From Desulfuromonadales bacterium (GTDB lineage: Bacteria; Desulfobacterota; Desulfuromonadia; Desulfuromonadales; BM103): a stretch of DNA of 64,000 nt. The stretch is taken from NCBI GenBank assembly GCA_030145195.1, contig JAQYVY010000010.1, forward strand, positions 16,975 through 80,974, read 5' to 3'. The stretch's first letter is position 1, and every line of letters starts with the position of its first letter. The notes below the pieces were generated by a model that did not search any database, was not told where the DNA came from, and worked only from the letters and a program-made list of their open reading frames with translations. Position numbers and translations under genes: made by a program. Positions 16,394 to 24,787 of this stretch are shown piece after piece.

Positions 16394-17566
16394 TCAACGC
16401 GGCTTCAGCCAGGGTTTTGGATCAAGGGGCTTGCCACCGTGCCGAATCTCGAAATAGATGGAATCCCGGTTTTCAGAACCGGAGTAGGCAATGGTCTCAC
16501 CGCTCGCGACCATATCACCGACCTGTTTGGTAAATTGATTCATGTGGGCATAAAGGGAATAGTCTTTTCCACCATGGTCGACAATGAGCAACTTACCATA
16601 ACCACGGAGACTGTTCGCATAAAGGACTTTACCTGGCGCAACAACCTTAACCGAGGTACCGACGGCCGCTTCAATCTCAATCCCGTGACTCTCGATCAGA
16701 GTTCCCAAATCCCCATGACGACTCTTGCCGAAAGTGACCATGATTTTGCCAGAGACCGGCCACGGCAGACGACCTTTTTCAGCAGAAAGCCCCACTAGAG
16801 TTTCAGTATAGGTTTGCGTCTGTTCCGTTTCAAGTTTTTTGACCAAAGTATTAAGCCGCAAAGCTTTGGCTCTCAACTGCTGCAGCATTCCCTCCATGAG
16901 GGTTTCGTCGCGATGCAGCGCAGCCATGAGGTTCTTTTTGCTTTTTTGGGCCGTTTTCAACGTCTCCTGCTCCCGGAGACGACGCTTGACCAGCGACGAC
17001 TGTTTTTTTTGCAGCTGTTCAATTTCGACTACGGCAGCCTCATGCTCAACCGCCTGCTGACGATACTGGGTGAGCAGTTCGCGGTCGTGACGAACCATCC
17101 GCGTCAGGAAAGCATACTTCTCGGCAATTTCGCGGGGTGTTTCCGCCTCAGAAAGCAACGCCCTGATCAGGCCGACTTCACCGGACTTATAAAGCACAAC
17201 CAGTCGCTGACTCACCTGGGCTTCGGTCTGCTGCTGCTGCTGTTCAAGCTCGTGCAGTGCCTGACGTTGCTTTTTCAACTGATCTGACAATTTTGACATT
17301 TGCCGGCTACTGGTACGGGTCAGCTTTTCGATTCGCCGCGTCTCGGAATCAAGACGGGCTAACTCATCGGCCAAGGCTCCCGACGCAACGCGTTTGCTGC
17401 GTAAGCCCTTGAGCGTCTCGTCGATCTGACTTTGAATTTCAGTCAGTCGATCACGGCTCTGATCAAGTTCCTCACCAGAAGCACCAACGGCAAGAGTCGC
17501 CATCAACAAGCAACCAAGCAAAAACCGACAGAGCATATGCGCAAGCTTGCTCGGCCGGGACTTCAT
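16394..17566 (-). CDS. envC: EnvC-like murein hydrolase activator with degenerate LytM domain
   Basis: 390 residues: signal peptide to about residue 31, a long coiled coil rich in Glu/Gln/Arg (about 33-255), then a LytM domain (about 270-388). The zinc site is broken: the first motif reads SHGIEIEA (Glu for the Asp ligand), and the usual HLHFE reads DSIYFEIR, losing the histidine pair. This is the hallmark of EnvC-type activators, which stimulate amidases under FtsEX control instead of cutting. The stop overlaps nothing, and the start overlaps the ftsX end by 4 nt, so it is coupled with ftsX. Confidence 0.92.
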   Translation of the reverse strand: MKSRPSKLAHMLCRFLLGCLLMATLAVGASGEELDQSRDRLTEIQSQIDETLKGLRSKRVASGALADELARLDSETRRIEKLTRTSSRQMSKLSDQLKKQRQALHELEQQQQQTEAQVSQRLVVLYKSGEVGLIRALLSEAETPREIAEKYAFLTRMVRHDRELLTQYRQQAVEHEAAVVEIEQLQKKQSSLVKRRLREQETLKTAQKSKKNLMAALHRDETLMEGMLQQLRAKALRLNTLVKKLETEQTQTYTETLVGLSAEKGRLPWPVSGKIMVTFGKSRHGDLGTLIESHGIEIEAAVGTSVKVVAPGKVLYANSLRGYGKLLIVDHGGKDYSLYAHMNQFTKQVGDMVASGETIAYSGSENRDSIYFEIRHGGKPLDPKPWLKPR

Positions 17567-18471
17567 GCCGACCCATAACGCACGAACTTGCGTAATGCGA
17601 ACAGGCTGCCAAGTAAACCAATAAGACCGCCACAGGCAATTAAAAACAGCTGCCAGGTTGAAGGCAGGAAATGAATAGTATCGATACCGGTAATCAGCAA
17701 CAGGCTGCCGAGACTTTCTTGAAGGATGAGTTCAAAGACCAGGAAACTCAGCCCCAAGGCTGTCAGCCCTCCAATAACCCCCTGCAGGGTCCCTTCAATC
17801 AGATAAGGCAGTTTGATGAAAAGAGAGGTGCCGCCGACCATCGCCATGGCTTCGAGTTCATCCTGGCGGGCATAGAGCGTCAGTTTGATAGTATTAGAGA
17901 CAATCACCAGCGCCGCAAAGACCAGAAAGCCACCAAGCGCTGACCCGGAAATCCTGAGTAACAGCAGAAAAGCCTCCAGCTTTTCAAGCCAACCCTGGCC
18001 ATACTGCAAATCATCGAAGCGGCTATCCCGACGTAAGCGTTCAACCAAACCGGTTACGGTCACCTCACTCAGATGATCCTCTGCGAGAGAAATCTCCAAA
18101 GAAGCGGGCAGGACTTCCACCCCCAAGCCCTCGACCAAGTCTGCGTCGTCGCCCAACCGTTTGCGAAACCGTTCGAAGGCCTGCGCGCGGGAGACGAAAG
18201 TAACGCTACCCACCTCAGGGTAAGCCTCTATTTCTTTAACCCAGCGTTTAAGCTTGGCCTCTTCAGGGACCTCATCGAGGTAAGCGACGATTGCCAGGTT
18301 TTCACCCCAGGATGCCGTCAATTGCTGAACATTCAACACCGCAATGGCAAAAAAAGCCAGCAACGCCAGAGCGACAGCAACGGTACCAACAGCCGCCAGA
18401 CTCAAGACCGGGCTTTGCCGCATATTGCGAAATGCGCGTTTGAAAAAATATCCGATTCGCAAGGCTGTCAA
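17563..18471 (-). CDS. ftsX: Cell-division ABC transporter permease FtsX
   Basis: 302 residues. A cytoplasmic N terminus with RAFRNMRQSP (the FtsX start signature) leads to the first membrane helix (about 25-48), a periplasmic loop with WVKEIEAYPEVGSVTFVSRAQA (about 50-165), and three further helices. It converts FtsE ATPase activity into conformational activation of EnvC-type activators and amidases at the septum. The end overlaps envC, but the start is 201 bp from ftsE instead of the usual overlap, because a repeat element occupies the gap. Confidence 0.94.
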   Translation of the reverse strand: MTALRIGYFFKRAFRNMRQSPVLSLAAVGTVAVALALLAFFAIAVLNVQQLTASWGENLAIVAYLDEVPEEAKLKRWVKEIEAYPEVGSVTFVSRAQAFERFRKRLGDDADLVEGLGVEVLPASLEISLAEDHLSEVTVTGLVERLRRDSRFDDLQYGQGWLEKLEAFLLLLRISGSALGGFLVFAALVIVSNTIKLTLYARQDELEAMAMVGGTSLFIKLPYLIEGTLQGVIGGLTALGLSFLVFELILQESLGSLLLITGIDTIHFLPSTWQLFLIACGGLIGLLGSLFALRKFVRYGSA

Positions 18472-18518
18472 TACTCCGGGTTACGTCATGGTTTAGGTGG
18501 TGGCGATCAAAACAAGGG

Positions 18519-18640
18519 TTAGCCACGAAGGCACAAAGTCACGGAGACGATCTAAATATTCTCAAACCAACCTCAGGAAAGTGTGTGGTCTGTCATGCTG
18601 AAAAAACCTTCGCTTGGCGTCTTTATGTACTCGTGGCTAG
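18519..18640. repeat. Interspersed inverted-repeat element between ftsE and ftsX
   Basis: Left arm TTAGCCACGAAGGCACAAAG (from 18519) is matched, with roughly two thirds identity over 28 bp, by the reverse complement of the right arm (18612-18640, CTAGCCACGAGTACATAAAG). The class (CACGAAGGCACAAAG, AACGCAAAGGCGCAAAG) recurs at 19451 and 55351. No coding potential is seen. Confidence 0.65.
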
Positions 18641-18672
18641 CAGAAAATGTTCTTTTGATGGTCGGTCTATTT

Positions 18673-19365
18673 TCACATGGAATCTGCGAAACCATCCACC
18701 AAAGGTAAATCATCGGTCGCAATTTGCCCGGCTTCAAGAGTAATCACCCGCCGTGGAAACTGATGAATCAGGCCACGATCGTGAGTCGCCATCAAAATTG
18801 TCGTGCCGCGGGCATTCGCACCTTTGAACAGCTCCATAATATCGAGTGTCACTTCTGGATCAAGATTTCCGGTCGGCTCATCTGCCAGCAAGACCAGCGG
18901 ATCGACAACCAAGGCACGAGCCACAGCAACACGTTGCTGTTCACCGCCGGAAAGTTGTAGCGGATAATGATTAAGTCTGTGCTCCAGGCCGACATTCTTG
19001 AGTGTCTGATAAACTTTCTTGCTGATTTCAAACCGCTTACGGCCCTGCACCTCCAACGGGAAAGAAACATTCTCGTAAACCGTCCGGCGAGTCAAGAGCT
19101 TGAAATCCTGGAAGACAATCCCCAGGTTGCGGCGCAGCAAGGGAATACGTGAGGAACCGAAACGGGTGATATTACGACCATTGACCAGGATCTGACCACG
19201 CGTCGGGCGCTCGGCACAATAAAGCAATTTGAGCAAGGTTGACTTGCCAGCGCCAGAAGGACCGGTCAGATAAACAAACTCTCCCTTGGCGACCTTGAGG
19301 TTGATATCGCTGAGAGCATTCAGGTCACGCTGGTATGCTTTTGAGACGTTAAAGAACTGAACCAT
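18673..19365 (-). CDS. ftsE: Cell-division ATP-binding protein FtsE
   Basis: 230-residue ABC ATPase: Walker A GPSGAGKST, Q-loop VFQDFKLL, signature LSGGEQQRVAVARAL, Walker B VLLADEPTGNLD and H-loop MATHDRGL. VQFFNVSKAYQ at the N terminus and the short length are typical of FtsE. It powers FtsX and, through it, EnvC (16394-17566). Although it heads the ftsE-ftsX-envC-ctpA series, 201 bp including an inverted-repeat element separate it from ftsX, so co-transcription needs checking. Confidence 0.96.
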   Translation of the reverse strand: MVQFFNVSKAYQRDLNALSDINLKVAKGEFVYLTGPSGAGKSTLLKLLYCAERPTRGQILVNGRNITRFGSSRIPLLRRNLGIVFQDFKLLTRRTVYENVSFPLEVQGRKRFEISKKVYQTLKNVGLEHRLNHYPLQLSGGEQQRVAVARALVVDPLVLLADEPTGNLDPEVTLDIMELFKGANARGTTILMATHDRGLIHQFPRRVITLEAGQIATDDLPLVDGFADSM

Positions 19366-19450
19366 TATGAGTTTTTACCAGGACCTTGTTGACGAACAAA
19401 TTAGCGTTACAGATCAAATAGAGGCGACAACTTTTCAAAGCAATTATTAA

Positions 19451-19535
19451 TGCCGAGACGCTGAGGCACGCTGGACAACAATGATATCAGAGTTATCAAC
19501 TTTGCTTTGCGCCCGCTGCGTCTCCGCGTCAAAAC
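19451..19535. repeat. Interspersed repeat, GACGC/GCGTC class
   Basis: CCGAGACGCTGAGGCACGC on the left and CTGCGTCTCCGCGTCAAAAC on the right form degenerate inverted arms in the 201-bp gap between ftsE and the pseudopilin gene. It belongs to the same loose family as the elements at 18519 and 55351. The rest of this gap shows nothing else I can support. Confidence 0.5.
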
Positions 19536-19566
19536 TTAGGTTTGCGCATAGAGCCGAAAGAGCTTG

Positions 19567-19977
19567 TTACCAATCTCGATACGGAGTTCCATTCAGGCCC
19601 ATCAGATCACTGCCGCTGTGAACATCTTCCAGTCCACCTTCAGCCATTTCCCCTTCAAGGGTCGGCGTCGGTGCGGTCTCTTCCCAGGTATCAACGGCTT
19701 GGGTAAATGGATCACGCGGGATATCACGCAAATATTTGCCATCAACCAACGCGTCTAAAGAGTCTGGATAGCGGATATTGTCGGCAAAATAGGCATCGAT
19801 CGCCCGACGCATCTGGTAAAGGTCTTCCATCAGGACCGCTTCACGGGCTTTGATCAGATTGCGCTGGTAACTCGGCACCGCGATACTGGCAAGAATACCG
19901 ATGATACTCATGACAATTAACAGTTCGATCAGGGTGAACCCCCGCTGTTTTGCCAATTTTTTATTACGAACCATCAT
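19567..19977 (-). CDS. Type II secretion/type IV pilin-like pseudopilin (GspG-like)
   Basis: 136 residues with a prepilin signal: a short basic leader, cleavage after Gly in KQRG/FTLIELLIVMSIIGILASIAVPSY, and Glu5 of the mature protein. The C-terminal half (IDAYFADNIRYPDSLDALVDGKYLRDIPRDPF) is the GspG-type globular pattern, ending in GTPYRDW. The ATG at 19977 sits behind GGTGA. It follows the other pseudopilin by 5 bp and is the last gene of the nine-gene operon. It probably forms the main pseudopilus subunit, processed by a PilD peptidase encoded elsewhere. Confidence 0.9.
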   Translation of the reverse strand: MMVRNKKLAKQRGFTLIELLIVMSIIGILASIAVPSYQRNLIKAREAVLMEDLYQMRRAIDAYFADNIRYPDSLDALVDGKYLRDIPRDPFTQAVDTWEETAPTPTLEGEMAEGGLEDVHSGSDLMGLNGTPYRDW

Positions 19978-19982
19978 TTGAT

Positions 19983-20480
19983 TCACCAAGTGTTGTAGAG
20001 CGTTCCATCCAAGGCCGTCTTCGTGCTCTGAGAGTAAACGTCATAAATGTCGTCACCGCTGTAAAAGGTCGTGTCTGGGTCATCCTTGTATGAACGCATC
20101 CCCCAACCTTCATCATACTCATCGAAAGGATCCCGCGGGATACGCCGCAGATATTTGCGCTTATAGGGATAAAGCCCTTTCCAGTCATCTCCTTCAACCA
20201 GTATCTCTAGTTCCTCCGGGTACCCGGTCTCATCAATGGCTGTGATGATCTTCTTTTCTTCAACGGCTTTGTCAAAATCCGCCTTGTAAGCGTCTATAGC
20301 CGTACGAATATCACGCAAAGAACGACGGAGTTCAATTTCCTTTCCGCGTCTGGCCGCCACTTCGGACATTGGCACTATTGCCGAGGCAAGCACCGCGAGA
20401 ATGGCCATAGCCAGGACCATCTCCAACAGCGTCAGGCCACGCTGGCCACTGCGGCCCAATATGCGCTGCGAAAGATTCAA
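19983..20480 (-). CDS. Pseudopilin, GspG-like, second copy
   Basis: 165 residues. The prepilin motif is GQRG/LTLLEMVLAMAILAVLASAIVPMSE, with Glu5 in place. The globular part has DIRTAIDAYKADFDKAVEEKK, PEELEILVEG and LRRIPRDPFDE, ending in a GTLYNTW tail that parallels the GTPYRDW end of its neighbour, so the two genes look like diverged duplicates. An aspartate-rich stretch (DDPDTTFYSGDDIYDVY) could be a calcium site like that of GspG (inference). The start overlaps the secretin stop by 4 nt. It is likely a minor or alternative pseudopilin. Confidence 0.88.
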   Translation of the reverse strand: MNLSQRILGRSGQRGLTLLEMVLAMAILAVLASAIVPMSEVAARRGKEIELRRSLRDIRTAIDAYKADFDKAVEEKKIITAIDETGYPEELEILVEGDDWKGLYPYKRKYLRRIPRDPFDEYDEGWGMRSYKDDPDTTFYSGDDIYDVYSQSTKTALDGTLYNTW

Positions 20481-23398
20481 CGGACTTCTATCGTAGCCGC
20501 CCCAGGCGTAACCTGAAGGCGGGTCCCTTCGGGACTGCGGAAATTGACCCGATTGATTTCGATTTTAGTTTCTCCGGCTGATTTCGGCTTGAAATTCAAA
20601 TTGAACAAGACTCCCGACCCCGAGGCGCCGGTGCCGCCAGTGCCCTGTTTATAGCCAACAATCACCTGCCCGGTGGTCCGATTCGGGCTACTGGAAAAAA
20701 CGGTCGTCTGACCATCCTGTTTGAGAAAAGACCCTTCATTGATACTGACAAGTTCCAGCATCGCCGGATCGTAGTTGACAAAGAGCGGAGCACTGTACAA
20801 TTTTTCGACGTCCCGAACCTCTACCGCAAAGGTGAATTCCTTACCGGTGTCCGCCCATTCCAGACCTGAGAACACCAGCGAAGGCGTCTTTTCCTTGGGC
20901 ATTTCCAGAACCATCGGGGCACCGACTTCTACAAGGTCCGTAAGTTCCTCCGTGGTGACAGTTTCTGCTTCGGCAATGGCCTGAACGTCAGGTGGCACGG
21001 CCTCTTCTGCAACGGCAGTGTCTTCGACAACAGCAGTGTCTTCGACAACAGCAGTGTCTTCGACAACAGCAGCCTCTTCGACAACAGCAGCCTCTTCGAC
21101 AACAGCAGTCTCTTCGACAACAGCAGCCTCTTCGACAACAGCAGTCTCTTCGACAACAGCAGTCTCTTCGACAACAGCAGCCTCTTCGACAACAGCAGTC
21201 TCTTCGACAACAGCAGTCTCTTCGACAACAGCAGGCTCTTCTGCAACGGCAGGCTCTTCGGCAACGGCAGGCTCTTCGGCAACGGCAGGCTCTTCGGCAA
21301 CGGCAGGCTCTTCCGCAACGGCAGGCTCTTCTGCAACAACAGTCTCTTCGACAACGGCCAGCACATCAGGAGGAATCAAGTTTTCTGTAACCGCCTCAGG
21401 GGTCTGCTCTGGCGGCACCTCTTCGGGCAAAGCCTCCATCGGCACAGACATATCAACCGGCTGCATGGCGCTGCTCGCCAAAACTTTCTCAGGGATATCA
21501 AGTTCAGGCACTGCTGTTTCTGGCGGAGCGACTACCACCTTCTTCACCGCTGGCGCAGCCAGCGGTTTGGTGGCTTCAACTTCGCTCATAAAGGGTTTGG
21601 CAAAAGCACCGAAGTTTGGGCCGTTCTTGAGGTTATCTTCACCACCGGACCAGATGGTTGCGACATCCGCTTCCGGAACATCGACCTGTTTGATAATATA
21701 AGGTGTGATCGAAAGCAGGATTTCACGTTTTAAATCCTTGTCATCGTAATTGGTAAACAGCCTTCCCAGTAACGGGATGGAACCAAGGAAGGGAAATGTT
21801 TTACGACTTGAGGTGTCCTGCTGTTCAAAGAGACCGCCAATAATAGTCTGAACGCCATCTTTCAGGGTCAACACCGTCTCGGCATTGGTGGTTGAAATCG
21901 TCAGAACCTTTGTTCCGCGATCAGTCGTCGATTCGTCAATCTTCTGGCTAACCTCCAGCTTCAGCTTGGTCTCGACGGAATTATCCAACTGAATATTCGG
22001 TTCAACATCGAGTTTCACCCCGACATCCACATACTGAACACTATCGGAGTAGTTGTCACCATTTTGCGTCACCGTAATAACTGGCTCACGAGTGCCGATA
22101 TGAACTTTCGCTTTTTCCTTGTTTCTCACCCTGATTTTAGGGCTGGCCAAAATTTCCGAATCAGAAAGAGTCTTGACAAAATCGAAAGTCGCTGAAGGCA
22201 GGGTATAGAAGGTTTGTAAGTTATTCATGCTCTGAACCAAGCCCTCAGTCACCGTTCCGAGTCCAGCACTGACAATATTAGTTCCGTCCTTGGACAAACC
22301 AGCACTGGTGGAGTAATTACTCAACTTCGGGCCAAAGTTGAAATCATCGCCACTGCTAACTGCGACCAGTTCCAGATCGAAAATGACCTCGGAGTTTCCC
22401 CGATCAGCCGCCGCAAGAATCTGCTCGGCCAGACGGATAACTTCCGGAGTGTCTCTCACCACAAGAGCATTACGCTCTTCATGAACGTAAACCTTGCGCA
22501 GTTGCAGCATAGTTCGTAGCAAGTTGACCGCTTTTTTGGCATCGATATGCGACAGGTAGAAGGTCTGAATCAGCTGATCGTCATACTGTTTATCTTTCTC
22601 GCGCGTCTGCGGATAGATAATGATTGTTCGGCTGTTAAGCACCTTCTTGTCCAAACCGTTCATTTGCATGATCAGTTCCATAGCCTGGGCAAAGTTGGCC
22701 TTTTCCAAAAACACCGTGATCGACTGATCGCGGATATCTTCATCAAAGATGAAGTTGATGCCGCTCAACTTGGAGAGGATATCAAACACTTCCTTGATGT
22801 TGGCATCCTTGAAACTCAGGGTGATCGGTTCCTCTGAGGCAATATCGAGATCAATGCCGTCCATGGCGACAATATGTGACTCTTTGGCAAGGAGTTCTTT
22901 GAGCGCAAGCGCTCGGGCATTCCCAGCGTCGAGTTTAAGCGCCTTATCAATAGCCTTCCGCGCTAAAGTTACCTCCCGCTTCTGGTAGAAAGTTGCGCCA
23001 TCCTCGGCAAACTGTTGCGCTTCGAGCAACTTTTGCAACTCATTGGCTTCCTGTTTCGCAACTTCTATACTCGGATCAAAACCACGCGCTAGGCGGTATT
23101 CAGCCAGAGCCTCGATATATTTCCCCTGGTTGGTCAAGAAACGCGCCTTCTTGACATGACTGGCAGAGGCTCGAGTCCGGGACGAAATCAGTTCAAGTTT
23201 GTATTTCTTGCTGGTCGGTTCGAGTTCAGATGCTGCAAAATATTTTTCAACGGCATGATCGTGGTTTTCTTCTGCAGAGAGCAACTCGGCCTGTTCGTAA
23301 GCCTTGCGAGCCTCGTATGAGGCACAACCACTCAACCAGAGCAGTGCCAATAACAGAGTCAACCATCCCCAAAAATGGACCTTACTGATTCGAGCCAT
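20477..23398 (-). CDS. gspD: Outer-membrane secretin with TPR N terminus and C-terminal cohesin-like domain
   Basis: 973 residues, a lipoprotein (LSGC lipobox, Cys25). Residues ~30-170 are TPR-like repeats, followed by the secretin N0/N1 domains (ITLSFKDANIKEVFDILSKLSGINFIFDEDI, AVNLLRTMLQLRKVYVHEERNALVVRDTP) and the secretin barrel (to about 610, VPFLGSIPLLGRLFTNYD-type ending). Then come a Pro/Ala linker, a low-complexity tract of 20 hexapeptides (VVEETA/VAEEPA), and a final ~130-residue cohesin-like beta domain (NYDPAMLELVSINEGSFL to GTRLQVTPG). It forms the outer-membrane channel of the operon's machine. Geobacter Oxp-type secretins also carry cohesin-like ends (family knowledge). Confidence 0.92.
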   Translation of the reverse strand: MARISKVHFWGWLTLLLALLWLSGCASYEARKAYEQAELLSAEENHDHAVEKYFAASELEPTSKKYKLELISSRTRASASHVKKARFLTNQGKYIEALAEYRLARGFDPSIEVAKQEANELQKLLEAQQFAEDGATFYQKREVTLARKAIDKALKLDAGNARALALKELLAKESHIVAMDGIDLDIASEEPITLSFKDANIKEVFDILSKLSGINFIFDEDIRDQSITVFLEKANFAQAMELIMQMNGLDKKVLNSRTIIIYPQTREKDKQYDDQLIQTFYLSHIDAKKAVNLLRTMLQLRKVYVHEERNALVVRDTPEVIRLAEQILAAADRGNSEVIFDLELVAVSSGDDFNFGPKLSNYSTSAGLSKDGTNIVSAGLGTVTEGLVQSMNNLQTFYTLPSATFDFVKTLSDSEILASPKIRVRNKEKAKVHIGTREPVITVTQNGDNYSDSVQYVDVGVKLDVEPNIQLDNSVETKLKLEVSQKIDESTTDRGTKVLTISTTNAETVLTLKDGVQTIIGGLFEQQDTSSRKTFPFLGSIPLLGRLFTNYDDKDLKREILLSITPYIIKQVDVPEADVATIWSGGEDNLKNGPNFGAFAKPFMSEVEATKPLAAPAVKKVVVAPPETAVPELDIPEKVLASSAMQPVDMSVPMEALPEEVPPEQTPEAVTENLIPPDVLAVVEETVVAEEPAVAEEPAVAEEPAVAEEPAVAEEPAVAEEPAVVEETAVVEETAVVEEAAVVEETAVVEETAVVEEAAVVEETAVVEEAAVVEEAAVVEDTAVVEDTAVVEDTAVAEEAVPPDVQAIAEAETVTTEELTDLVEVGAPMVLEMPKEKTPSLVFSGLEWADTGKEFTFAVEVRDVEKLYSAPLFVNYDPAMLELVSINEGSFLKQDGQTTVFSSSPNRTTGQVIVGYKQGTGGTGASGSGVLFNLNFKPKSAGETKIEINRVNFRSPEGTRLQVTPGAATIEVR
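21002..21361. repeat. 18-bp tandem repeat inside the secretin gene
   Basis: About 20 copies of an 18-bp unit (plus strand GCAGTCTCTTCGACAACA and variants) encode hexapeptides VVEETA, VVEEAA, VVEDTA and VAEEPA on the minus strand. The variants are grouped (six VAEEPA in a row, then twelve VVE-type), as expected from slippage or unequal crossing-over. Every copy change is in frame. Confidence 0.95.
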
Positions 23399-24218
23399 CG
23401 ACGTCTCCCTTTAAATCATCCCCGGTCTCGGGAGAATCAAGTTCCTGATCCTCTGCGGGGTTATCTTCTTCATTCGTTTCATTGGCCTTCACTTCAAGCT
23501 CCTGAGGCGGAACCGGCCTGATCATTCTACGGGTCGGCACAAAGGTCCGAGGCCGACGGGTGTTCGGTGTTGCCGGTGAGACCTGTGACTGAACCGGTTT
23601 GGCCTGTGACTGTACTGGGGCACTGATCGTCGCGCTAAGTTTTTGCTGCTCAATCAAAGGAATCTCGACCAGCGCATCCTGACCTGCCTGACGAACCTTC
23701 AGCAGATTACCATCAATTTCGGCAACCTCAAATTCGTTCTCGGCACCAAAACTTTCGCCACGCTTGACGATGTAGAGTTCTCCGCCACTAGAGAGAAAGA
23801 CCGTCTTTTCTCCAGATTTCTCCAAAAACCCCAGGAAAGTAAATTGCCCCAGCGCGCGCTGCATGACCTCGATAGGCGTCGGTGGTAGTAGAACCACAGG
23901 TGCAACTAGCTCAGGTTCCGGCAACACTGGCGGTGGTGCTATAGTCACCGGAGGTGGTGGCAGACGGCGCTGTTTAAAGCGAAAGATATCACGTTCGGCA
24001 CCAGGAAAAGGTTCTGGCTCAGAATTCAACAAATCAAGGTGCACCCGACCTTCGCCACTCTCGGCAACGGGTTGTTTCGTCACCTTAACCTTACTGGCAG
24101 CTTTAACAACAGCCCGCGGAGGTGCCTTCTGTTGCCGTGGAGTCGCATAAAAGGCATACAGCAGACAAAGCGCCAGAATCCCCAGTAGGGCCGCAAGAAT
24201 CAATCGTTTACGGTTCAT
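23382..24218 (-). CDS. PilP/GspC-like inner-membrane lipoprotein-type coupling protein
   Basis: 278 residues. One N-terminal membrane helix (about 5-25) is followed by a proline-rich periplasmic linker, then a compact beta domain (about 115-195: FTFLGFLEKSGEKTVFLSSGGELYIVKRGESF, FEVAEIDGNLLKVRQ) that resembles the HR/PilP domain contacting secretin N0. The tail is acidic (EEDNPAEDQELDSPETGDD). It starts 4 nt inside pilO and ends 17 nt inside the secretin gene. The role inferred from position is linking PilNO to the secretin. No lipobox is present, so it is closer to GspC than classical PilP. Confidence 0.75.
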   Translation of the reverse strand: MNRKRLILAALLGILALCLLYAFYATPRQQKAPPRAVVKAASKVKVTKQPVAESGEGRVHLDLLNSEPEPFPGAERDIFRFKQRRLPPPPVTIAPPPVLPEPELVAPVVLLPPTPIEVMQRALGQFTFLGFLEKSGEKTVFLSSGGELYIVKRGESFGAENEFEVAEIDGNLLKVRQAGQDALVEIPLIEQQKLSATISAPVQSQAKPVQSQVSPATPNTRRPRTFVPTRRMIRPVPPQELEVKANETNEEDNPAEDQELDSPETGDDLKGDVDGSNQ

Positions 24219-24787
24219 GATGCGACCCGTTCCGGACGGAAATAGGTTGCCAGCTGCAAGCGCAGACTGACGCTACCTTGATCCGCGCTCTGCAGGGAAA
24301 TTGTGCTGATTGTTATCAGACGCGTTGACTGCTCCAGGGAATGAATGAATCTCTTGATCTGGGCATAATCTCCGGCCAGGTTAAAACTCAGGCCAAAGCG
24401 TAACAGGTCGACCTCTTTGACTCGCTCCGAATTATAACTGATTTGGGTCAAGGCCAACCCGGCCCGACTGGAAAGAAGCACCAACTCCTCAATCAGAGCG
24501 GTAAAATCCTGATACTCAGGAATCGCCTCCTGGAACCCGGCCAGGTCCTTCTGGGCCAGAACAAAGAGATGTTCTGGTGTTTTGGAAATGCCTTCCTGAT
24601 TACGCAGAATCTGTCTGACTTCACTTTGCCGACGAATAAACAGATTCTCCTGTTCGACGACCTGAGGCACAAGCAACTGTTCCAAGGCACCATAGAGCAT
24701 CAGATTCAACACGACCAGCACACCCAAAACAATCAACGTGCCGCGGTGTGCTTTCCAGAATTGTCCCAACAGTACTTTCGACAGCAT
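24215..24787 (-). CDS. pilO: PilO-like inner-membrane assembly protein
   Basis: 190 residues: a short cytoplasmic N terminus, one membrane helix (about 14-34), a coiled coil (ENLFIRRQSEVRQILRNQE) and a ferredoxin-like domain with SRAGLALTQISYNSE, LRFGLSFNLAGDYAQIKRFIHSLEQSTRLITI, the typical PilO/GspM end. It pairs with PilN to form the alignment complex in the periplasm. The gene abuts pilN (sharing base 24787) and overlaps the pilP-like gene by 4 nt. Confidence 0.87.
   Translation of the reverse strand: MLSKVLLGQFWKAHRGTLIVLGVLVVLNLMLYGALEQLLVPQVVEQENLFIRRQSEVRQILRNQEGISKTPEHLFVLAQKDLAGFQEAIPEYQDFTALIEELVLLSSRAGLALTQISYNSERVKEVDLLRFGLSFNLAGDYAQIKRFIHSLEQSTRLITISTISLQSADQGSVSLRLQLATYFRPERVAS

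Noticed and set aside
16394..17566. Active M23 peptidase call for the coiled-coil protein
   Set aside because: The zinc ligands are replaced (Glu for Asp, DSIYFE for HLHFE), so an EnvC-type activator is the better reading.
21002..21366. Regular short repeats resembling a CRISPR array, and long open frames on both strands across them
   Set aside because: The unit is 18 bp with no spacers and is in frame with the secretin gene; the other open frames are by-products of a stop-free triplet repeat.
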